Assembly: GCA_030041195.1 (NCBI GenBank)
Contig: JASHOI010000351.1
Coordinates: 1-17,111, forward strand
Length of the DNA stretch: 17,111 bases
Origin: Streptosporangiaceae bacterium
GTDB taxonomy: Bacteria; Actinomycetota; Actinomycetes; Streptosporangiales; Streptosporangiaceae
Reading direction: 5' to 3'
The notes beneath the pieces were generated by a model. The model was not told the origin of the DNA and searched no databases. It worked only from the letters and a program-made list of their open reading frames with translations. Shown in pieces: positions 11,748-17,111 of the stretch; the first letter of the stretch is position 1, and the number at the start of each line of letters is the position of its first letter. A program made the translations under genes and the position numbers.

Positions 11748-13993
11748 TGACGCGTTTCCCGGTTCTGAAGGGGTTCCCCGTGCTTGAGGTGCACGGTCAC
11801 GGTGCGGGCGGTCGGTGCCAGCGTGACCGTCCCGGTGCTCTCGCTGACCAGGCCAGCGCTGGCGGAGGCGATGTTGCCAACGAACGCGGGAAGCTGGAAC
11901 AGCACGTCACCGGCTGGCGGCTGGCCGGTGAGGGTCAGCGTGACCGCGGCGCCGCTGGTGCGGACCGTCAGGCCGAGGTGATGGCCGTCGGTGGTCGGGA
12001 AGTTCGCCAGGCTGATGACCTTGCCGGTGGCGACCCAGGCGTCGGGCACGCCGCGGCCGACGATGAGGCTGCCGTCGGCCCGCTGCGCGGCCAGCGAGTC
12101 GAGCAGCACCATGTTGGCGTTGGCCATGCCCCAGGCGTGCGGCGACGAGCCGTTGCCGTTCTCCGGGTGCGTTCCTGCCCACGGCGAGCCGGGGTTTGGG
12201 AACTGCTGGCTCTCCCACCACGAGTACGGCCCGCTCTGGCCGTTGGAAACCATGAACTCGTAGCTGAGGATGCCCTGGTCCCGGTGCGCGGTGCTGGCCA
12301 GGCCCCATTCCCCGTAGCCCGCGTTGTACGCGGTGCTGTAATACTGCGTCGGGTAGCCGCCGAAGGTGTTCGGCGGCAGCTTGCCGGCCAGCCGTGCGAA
12401 GCCGTAGTCGTATGTGGCGTCGATCAGGCTGATCCCGGGCCCGGACAGCGGCGCGCCGAACAGGTAGCCGTCCCACGCCCAGCGCCCGAACAGGAACGGC
12501 GCGGCCCAGTTGGCGTCCTCGGCGTTCACGCACCGGTTGTCGGTGTTCGGCTCGGTCATCGAGCACGGCAGGTAGTCCAGGTGGTTGGCCGAGATCGTCG
12601 CGTCCAGCGTGGTGTTGACCGCGGTCAGCAGGCTGGCGTACTCGGACGCTGCCCAGGTGGCCTGCGCGGTGTTGCCGGTCTGCTGGGCCAGCCAGCGGTA
12701 GGCGGCCAGCCCCATCAGCGCCTCGTAGTTGTCGATGGTCCAGTAGCCGTTGGCGTCGATGTCGTTGGTCTTCTCCATGATCCCGCCCGGCCCGGTGCGG
12801 TCGGTCGCGATCAGATGCGCCGTGTCCTCGATGCTCGGCTCGGTCGCCCCGGCCGGGCCCTCGGTGTCGAAGTTGGCCTTGACGAAGCTCAGGTCACCGG
12901 TCTTGAGCAGGTAGATGGCCCAGATCCAGGGGTAGGTCCACACGCCGTCGTCGTACTGGGTCTGGGTGCCGATGACGTAGCGGGCCCGGTCGAGCAGCGC
13001 GTGCGCACCGGTGACGTAGCCCTGGGTGAACAGGTTGGCCAGGATGCCGATGACGTCGTGGCTGAACTCCTTGTCGTAGCCGTTGGCGCCGGTCTTCAGC
13101 TCGTCGCCGGCCCTGATGATCTGGGTGTAGATGAAGCCGGTCCGGTAAGCGTCGACCAGGCTCTGGTCCGGCAGCGCGTTGATCTGCGCGATCCCGGCCA
13201 GCTGCGCGTTCCAGTACTCGCGCATGTGCGCGAAGTGCTGGTCGAATCCGCCGGCCGCGGCCAGGGCGCTCGCCGACGGCCACGGGTAGCTGCCGCCGAA
13301 CCGGTCCGAGGCCACCACGTAGTCGTGGTCCACGGTCTGCCCGGGCGGCACGGCGTCCGGCGCGGCGTTCAGCGGGATCAGGCCGGGCGACGCCTCCGGG
13401 TTGATGGTGAGCGTGTGCCTGGTCCGGTTCGACACGGCCACCCGGCTGTAGATCGCCACGTAGGCGTGGCCGCCGATGGTGACCTCGTCGCCGAAGTTTG
13501 TGATCGAGATGCGGGCGCCGCCGGAGCCGAACGTGGTCACCAGCGCCGGGAGGTACCCGTCCGCGTTGGTCCACGTGGTCGCGGTGTCGTTGTAGATGCC
13601 GTAGCCGTAGGTCGTCCCGGTGACCGCGGCGGGGCTGCCGCTGCCCGGCCCGGCGCCGGCCGGGCTGGTGTCGACAAAGAAGCTGCCGCCGAGGCAGGCG
13701 GTCACGGCCTGGGTGTTCCCGGTCCAGCCGATGACGCTGGCGTCGCCGAAGGTGCCGTAGATCGTCTGGTTGCCCGCCGGCCCGTTGGGCGCGCAGCTGT
13801 ACGGCGGCGCGGTCGCTGCGGTGGCGCTGGAGGCTGCCGCGGTACTGGTCGCCAGCGCGGTGCTGGAGGCCGTGGCCCCGGCGCTGGCCAGCGCAAGCGC
13901 TCCGCACACGGCCAGCGCCAGGGCTCCGGCGGTTAAGCCCGCCGCTGTCCGCGCCGGACGCCGGGTCGAATAGTTCGCGTCGCTAACTCTCAT
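11738..13993 (-). CDS. Secreted six-hairpin glycosidase-like protein
   Basis: 751 residues from ATG 13993, with GGAGG 5 nt upstream; a GTG six bases earlier overlaps that site. A signal peptide runs to about residue 45 (RRPARTAAGLTAGALALAVCGALALASAGATA), followed by a Ser/Thr/Ala linker. Residues about 85-240 form a beta-rich N-terminal domain (YGYGIYNDTATTWTNADG, DEVTIGGHAYVAIYSRV). The remainder has the spacing of an (alpha/alpha)6 barrel: MREYWNAQLAGI, FIYTQIIRAGDELKTG, DGVWTYPWIWAIYLLKTGD, MEKTNDIDANGYWTIDNYEALMGLAAY, HAWGMANANMVLLDSLA. A short beta domain ends the chain. This is a six-hairpin glycosidase architecture but I cannot name the GH family or catalytic acids. It starts 53 bp after the GH28 gene stop, so it is likely in the same transcript and may remove another sugar from pectin or its side chains. 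Its last codons lie in the split palindrome. Confidence 0.7.
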   Translation of the reverse strand: MRVSDANYSTRRPARTAAGLTAGALALAVCGALALASAGATASSTALATSTAAASSATAATAPPYSCAPNGPAGNQTIYGTFGDASVIGWTGNTQAVTACLGGSFFVDTSPAGAGPGSGSPAAVTGTTYGYGIYNDTATTWTNADGYLPALVTTFGSGGARISITNFGDEVTIGGHAYVAIYSRVAVSNRTRHTLTINPEASPGLIPLNAAPDAVPPGQTVDHDYVVASDRFGGSYPWPSASALAAAGGFDQHFAHMREYWNAQLAGIAQINALPDQSLVDAYRTGFIYTQIIRAGDELKTGANGYDKEFSHDVIGILANLFTQGYVTGAHALLDRARYVIGTQTQYDDGVWTYPWIWAIYLLKTGDLSFVKANFDTEGPAGATEPSIEDTAHLIATDRTGPGGIMEKTNDIDANGYWTIDNYEALMGLAAYRWLAQQTGNTAQATWAASEYASLLTAVNTTLDATISANHLDYLPCSMTEPNTDNRCVNAEDANWAAPFLFGRWAWDGYLFGAPLSGPGISLIDATYDYGFARLAGKLPPNTFGGYPTQYYSTAYNAGYGEWGLASTAHRDQGILSYEFMVSNGQSGPYSWWESQQFPNPGSPWAGTHPENGNGSSPHAWGMANANMVLLDSLAAQRADGSLIVGRGVPDAWVATGKVISLANFPTTDGHHLGLTVRTSGAAVTLTLTGQPPAGDVLFQLPAFVGNIASASAGLVSESTGTVTLAPTARTVTVHLKHGEPLQNRETRQVY

Positions 13994-14046
13994 GGGCACC
14001 TCCGCCCGGGCCAGCTACCCGCCCGTGCGGAGGCCTAACACGCCGG

Positions 14047-15477
14047 CTAGTCCGTGGCGGGGACGCCGCCAACGGTCACGTCGCTGCGCACCAGGTTGCT
14101 GATGTACTCCGCCGAGTTGGCCACCGTCGACGTGGTGACGGTGAGATCGGTGAGCGTGACGGTGCCGACCGGGTCGCTGGCGTCCGCGCCGAGGATCGAC
14201 CAGACGCCCTCGCAGTCCGACACCGTCCAGTCGGTCAGGTTGATGCCGGTCAGGTCCGGCGGGAAGTCGCCGGTCTGGCCGTCGTACTGCGCGTCGATCA
14301 GCAGCACCGGGCCGCCGATCGTGCCCGCGGTGATCCGGTACACGTTGGAGTTGAGCACGTACCCGCCGCGCAGCGTGTTCGTCTTGATCCGGTGCCCGGC
14401 CTCCAGGTTCACGCTGTTCATGGTCAGGTCCCTGGCGTAGACGTTCTTCACGCCGCCGGTCATCTCGCTGCCGATCGTGATGCCGCCGTGCCCGTTGGCG
14501 AAGTTGGAGTTCTGGATCACGACGTTCTGGGATGGCACGTTGACCCGCCGCCCGTCCGCGTCACGCCCGGACTTGATCGCGATGCAGTCGTCGCCGGTGT
14601 TGAACGTCACGTTGTCGATGACCACGCCGTCGCACGACTCGGGATCGCACCCGTCGGTGTTCGGGCCCGACGAGCTGATCGACAGGCCCTCGACCGTGAC
14701 GTTGTTGCACAGGTTTGGGTTCAGGTGCCAGAACGGGGAGTTCTCGACCGTGACGCCCTCGAGCAGCACGGTGTCGGACGCGAACGGCTGGACCATCTGC
14801 GGCGGCAGGTAGTGGCCGGCCCCGAACACCCGCTGCGTGACCGGGACGTTGTCGTCGGCCATGGTCTCCAGCAGGTCGAAGTCGGCGGTCTCCAGGTCCT
14901 TCCAGTTCCACCAGTGGTTGTCGTCGGCCTGCCCGTTGAGCGTGCCCTGCCCGGTGACCGCGATGTTGCGCTGGCCGTATGAGTAGACGAACGGCGAGTA
15001 GTTCATGAGCTCGATGCCCTGCCAGCGGGTGAACACCACCGGCAGGTAGGCGTTCGGGTCCTGGCTGAACAGGATCGTTGACCCAGCTTCCAGGTGCAGG
15101 TCGACGTTGCTCAGCAGGCGGATCGCGCCGGTGAAGAACGTGCCCGGCGGGACGATCACGTGCCCGCCGCCGCACCGGTTGCACGCGGCGATCGCCGCCT
15201 TGAACGCGGCGGTGCAGTCGGTCACGCCGTCGCCGGCGGCGCCGAATCTGGTGACCGGGAAAAACCGGTTGGGGAACCAGGGACGGCGCACCGAGGCGAC
15301 GATCCGGTCGGCGGCAGCGTCGGCAGGCAGCCAGGGCCAGCCCGCACGGCCCGTTAAGGCCCGGGTGCCGGCTGTCGCGGCGCTGGCCTGGCCGGCCAGC
15401 AGCGGGACCGCGAGGGTGCTCGCGCCCGCGATCGCGGACAGCCGCAGCAGCGAGCGGCGGTCGATCTCATGGGACAT
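14047..15477 (-). CDS. Secreted GH28 polygalacturonase-like enzyme (Tat signal)
   Basis: 476 residues from ATG 15477, set by GGAGGT nine nt upstream; the open frame runs 48 codons further without a signal. The N-terminus has a twin-arginine signal (DRRSLLRLSAIAGASTLAVPLLAGQASA), so it is exported folded. The right-handed beta-helix begins at FGAAGDGVTDCTAAFKAAI. All GH28 active-site motifs are present: NTDG (273-276), GDD (295-297), GHGG (329-332) and RIKT (363-366), carrying the catalytic Asp triad, His and Arg-Lys. Such enzymes hydrolyse alpha-1,4-galacturonosyl bonds of pectin outside the cell; exo or endo action, or xylogalacturonan or rhamnogalacturonan preference, cannot be decided here. 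NPNLCNNVTVEGLSI and the FNTG-DDCIAIKSG strand are typical. It follows the upstream GH28 gene and precedes the six-hairpin gene by 53 bp. An operator-like palindrome and a hairpin lie upstream. Confidence 0.93.
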   Translation of the reverse strand: MSHEIDRRSLLRLSAIAGASTLAVPLLAGQASAATAGTRALTGRAGWPWLPADAAADRIVASVRRPWFPNRFFPVTRFGAAGDGVTDCTAAFKAAIAACNRCGGGHVIVPPGTFFTGAIRLLSNVDLHLEAGSTILFSQDPNAYLPVVFTRWQGIELMNYSPFVYSYGQRNIAVTGQGTLNGQADDNHWWNWKDLETADFDLLETMADDNVPVTQRVFGAGHYLPPQMVQPFASDTVLLEGVTVENSPFWHLNPNLCNNVTVEGLSISSSGPNTDGCDPESCDGVVIDNVTFNTGDDCIAIKSGRDADGRRVNVPSQNVVIQNSNFANGHGGITIGSEMTGGVKNVYARDLTMNSVNLEAGHRIKTNTLRGGYVLNSNVYRITAGTIGGPVLLIDAQYDGQTGDFPPDLTGINLTDWTVSDCEGVWSILGADASDPVGTVTLTDLTVTTSTVANSAEYISNLVRSDVTVGGVPATD

Positions 15478-15614
15478 CTTCGTGCTACCTCCGATCGGCG
15501 GGTCCAGAGGGGATCCTGTGGTGCCCGCCCGGGCGGCAGCATCGGCTGAGGGTGTTCGCCGTGTCGCCCGGGCGGGAGCTTGCCGGTGCCGGTTGACGTT
15601 GTCCGCGGGATCGG

Positions 15615-15653
15615 AGCGCACCCGGCCCCGGGGGGGTTAGGGCCGGGTGCGCT
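15615..15653 (-). terminator. 14-bp-stem GC hairpin in the GH28-GH28 gap
   Basis: AGCGCACCCGGCCC (15615-15628) and GGGCCGGGTGCGCT (15640-15653) are perfect complements around an 11-nt loop. It could end the upstream GH28 transcript. Because it also lies between the operator-like palindrome (15675-15700) and the next GH28 start (15477), it could instead be a leader hairpin. No U tract follows on the minus strand. Confidence 0.65.
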
Positions 15654-15674
15654 GGCATGGCTGGGTTCGCCACG

Positions 15675-15700
15675 CTCATATCTCATATATGACATATGAG
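15675..15700. promoter_or_regulatory. 26-bp operator-like palindrome upstream of GH28
   Basis: Outer arms CTCATAT (15675-15681) and ATATGAG (15694-15700) enclose a perfect inner palindrome TCATATATGA (15683-15692); only one symmetric base pair (15682/15693) breaks the symmetry, so 24 of 26 positions match. CTCATAT also occurs twice in tandem on the left side. It is strikingly AT-rich for this GC-rich DNA and lies 198 bp upstream of the GH28 start. A dimeric repressor of GntR, LacI or similar type is the natural expectation; no regulator gene is in the window. Confidence 0.6.
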
Positions 15701-15734
15701 ACGCTACAGCGGGCAGGCTGCCGCGTCAACGGCC

Positions 15735-15750
15735 CCGGCGCAACCGCCGG
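15735..15750 (-). terminator. Small hairpin just after the upstream GH28 stop
   Basis: CCGGCG (15735-15740) and CGCCGG (15745-15750) form a 6-bp stem with a CAAC loop, about 10 bp beyond the stop codon at 15760. Weak on its own. Confidence 0.25.
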
Positions 15751-15759
15751 AACCGCCTG

Positions 15760-17111
15760 CTACAGGCCTGGGTAACTGGGGAAGCTGCAGGAGGGCACGC
15801 TCCCGCTGCCGGAGATGCTGGTCACCGTCACGTCGGTGCCAGACGGGGTGATGTTGGTGTCGAACTCACCGATGTCCGCGTACTCGGCGCTCGTGGTCGT
15901 GGCGTCCAGGTCGACGTTCTCCAGGGTCAGGCCCAGCGGGTTCGCGGAGTCGAAGCCCTCGAGCACGGACTCGGCACCGGACACCGAGTCGACCGTCTTG
16001 AGCCCGTCCACCACGATGTTGCTGAAGTCGGGCGTGGTCGAGCCGTTGCCGCTGGCGTAGAACGGGTTGAAGTCGATCAGGTCCTGCACGCCGGTCTCGC
16101 AGATGTCGTCGTAGGTGATGTCGTTGACCTTGCCTCCGTCGCTCGAGTCGGTCTTGATCCGGATCCCGTTGTCGCTGGTGCTCTCGTTGCCGGAGCTGTC
16201 CGTTCCCTGGATGGTGTCGTTCTCGATCAGGACGTTGCTGACGCCGAACTGCGTCTCGCTGCCGATCGAGATCCCGTGCGTGCCGTAGAAGTGGCTGCTG
16301 GAGACCGTGATGTCCGACGCCGCGCTCGCGTTGGTCTTGATCGCGATGCCGTCGTCGCCGTCCTGGATGTAGGAGTCGTTGACCGTGACGTTGGTCGAGC
16401 TGTCCGGGTCGATGCCGTCGGTGTTCCGCGCGGTGGCCGGGGTCTTGATCCTGACTCCCCACACGGTGAGGCCGTCGCCGCTCTGGAAGTAAATGTGGAA
16501 CAGCGGCGAGTTGACCAGGTCGATGTCGTAGATCGTCAGGTCGTTGAAGCCGTCGGACTCGATCAGCCGCGGGTTGTTCTGCTGGTCGTCGTCGGTCTGC
16601 GCCTGCGACGACAGCGCCCACCAGGTGGTGCTGGTGCCCAGGATGTCCTGGTCGCCGCGTCCGTCGATCTCGCCCTGGGAGCCGTTCGAGCCCTGCGTCC
16701 CCATGATCCCGGCGTCCGAGCCGGTCACGTTGATGAAGGGCTTGCAGCCGTTGCCGGTGGACGCCGTCGTGCCGCAGGTCGCCTGGCCGGAGACCTGGTA
16801 GTCGGCGGGGTTGCGCGAGGCGTACAGCGTGGCGCCGTCGTCGACCACGAGGGTGACGCTGGCCGGCAGGCTCAGCGGGCCGCTCAGGAACGCGTTGTCG
16901 CTGCCGCTCGGGGCGAGCACCACGGCCTCGCCGGTGCCGCTGCAGCTGTTGAGCGCGTCCTGAATTCTGCTGGTGTCCGGCGGCGAGGACTCGTCGCCGC
17001 TGCTGAACAGCTCGTCGCTGGTTTCCAGCTGCGCGTCCAGCGTGGTGCAGGTCGCCGGTATCGAGGGCTGGCTGACCGCGGCGGCGCCGGTGGCCAGCAC
17101 GGGCGCGGCGG
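15760..17111 (-). CDS. Secreted GH28 polygalacturonase-like enzyme (5' end cut by window edge)
   Basis: At least 449 residues read from the right edge to the TAG at 15760-15762. The first visible residues, AAPVLATGAAAVSQPSIPATC, look like the end of a signal peptide and the mature N-terminus, so only the start codon and most of the signal are missing. The beta-helix contains RIQDALNSCSGTGEAVVLAPSG, then GEIDGRGDQDI, SPLFHIYFQSGDGLTVWGVRIKTP, and the GH28 motifs NTDG, GDDG, GTHG and RIKT (about 226-229, 248-251, 273-276, 314-317 counting from the Met at 17100). The His motif is GTHG rather than GHG, but the His is kept. It resembles bacterial polygalacturonases that cut homogalacturonan. Composition is rich in Ser, Asp and Thr, normal for an extracellular enzyme. 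It lies upstream of the second GH28 gene in the same direction and the two are not close paralogues. Confidence 0.9.
   Translation of the reverse strand, partial: AAPVLATGAAAVSQPSIPATCTTLDAQLETSDELFSSGDESSPPDTSRIQDALNSCSGTGEAVVLAPSGSDNAFLSGPLSLPASVTLVVDDGATLYASRNPADYQVSGQATCGTTASTGNGCKPFINVTGSDAGIMGTQGSNGSQGEIDGRGDQDILGTSTTWWALSSQAQTDDDQQNNPRLIESDGFNDLTIYDIDLVNSPLFHIYFQSGDGLTVWGVRIKTPATARNTDGIDPDSSTNVTVNDSYIQDGDDGIAIKTNASAASDITVSSSHFYGTHGISIGSETQFGVSNVLIENDTIQGTDSSGNESTSDNGIRIKTDSSDGGKVNDITYDDICETGVQDLIDFNPFYASGNGSTTPDFSNIVVDGLKTVDSVSGAESVLEGFDSANPLGLTLENVDLDATTTSAEYADIGEFDTNITPSGTDVTVTSISGSGSVPSCSFPSYPGL

Larger units (their letters stand above)
11474..11764. terminator. 17-bp-stem palindrome split by a mobile element
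   Basis: AACCGGGAAACGCGTCA (11474-11490) and TGACGCGTTTCCCGGTT (11748-11764) are perfect reverse complements. With the insertion removed they flank a single 11-nt loop, GCTAATAGACC, giving a compact stem-loop at the 3' end of the glycosidase gene: the right arm encodes its NRETRQ codons and the loop holds its TAG stop. That position between convergent genes suggests an ancestral bidirectional terminator. In the present sequence the arms are 257 bp apart. Confidence 0.6.

Noticed and set aside
11474..11764. Invertible DNA switch with 45-bp inverted repeats and a flipped core
   Set aside because: The central 11 bp are in direct orientation in both copies, which a target-site duplication inside a palindrome explains more simply. 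No recombinase gene is present.
11549..13936. 795-codon plus-strand open frame starting in the mobile element
   Set aside because: Antisense to the six-hairpin glycosidase, Gly/Val/Arg-rich, no domain; its start region only reads through the hairpin of the element.
15478..15621. 48-codon N-terminal extension of the second GH28
   Set aside because: A strong ribosome binding site and Tat signal fix the start at 15477; the extension would bury the signal.
1..17111. CRISPR array, tRNA or rRNA genes, replication origin
   Set aside because: No regularly spaced repeats, no cloverleaf or rRNA-like sequence and no DnaA-box cluster seen on either strand by eye.

Overview
High-GC DNA, almost certainly from a filamentous soil actinomycete. 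The evidence is GC-rich codon third positions, GTG and TTG starts with GGAGG-type ribosome binding sites, a PF04672-type methyltransferase, a class F sortase, a DUF5996 protein and twin-arginine or Ala-rich export signals. Both ends cut through genes, so the window may be a whole draft contig.

Layout. (1) 1-2475, minus strand: a compact run of a DUF5996 protein, a uronate dehydrogenase-like SDR and a truncated TIM-barrel glycosidase-like protein. The last carries a perfect 57-bp repeat at the window edge that may be an assembly join. (2) 2549-3334, plus: exodeoxyribonuclease III, convergent with a SAM-dependent methyltransferase (3360-4160, minus). (3) 4239-5123, minus: a secreted protein built from two copies of a beta-rich domain with a C-x-P-T-x-C motif. 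(4) 5277-6720, minus: a MocD-like di-iron membrane oxygenase/desaturase followed by a MocE-like Rieske ferredoxin. It is divergent from a large B12-binding radical SAM enzyme (6967-8697, plus) across a 246-bp control region containing two dyads. (5) 8739-9176, minus: a Ser/Pro/Thr-rich surface protein with both a lipobox and a sortase-like C-terminal signal, divergent from a class F sortase (9325-10053, plus). A zinc alcohol dehydrogenase (10078-11274) follows the sortase. (6) 11275-11737: the longest gene-free stretch. It holds a decayed SpoU/TrmH methyltransferase tail and a 235-bp MITE-like element with 17-bp terminal inverted repeats and an 11-bp target duplication. The element sits in the loop of a 17-bp-stem palindrome and its ends resemble IS4. 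(7) 11738-17111, minus: a carbohydrate cluster of two secreted GH28 polygalacturonase-like enzymes and a secreted six-hairpin glycosidase-like protein, with a 26-bp AT-rich near-perfect operator-like palindrome and a 14-bp-stem hairpin upstream of the second GH28.

How the genes fit together. The right-hand cluster looks like extracellular pectin attack: two GH28 enzymes would release galacturonate-type products and the six-hairpin protein may trim another linkage. The uronate dehydrogenase at the other end could oxidise galacturonate to galactarolactone, but it is about 10 kb away and the link is an inference. The MocD/MocE-like pair is a plausible oxygenase with its electron donor; the matching reductase is not here. 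Its head-to-head placement with a B12-dependent radical SAM enzyme is the least explained metabolic unit in the window. The sortase and its divergent neighbour look like a dedicated enzyme/substrate pair.
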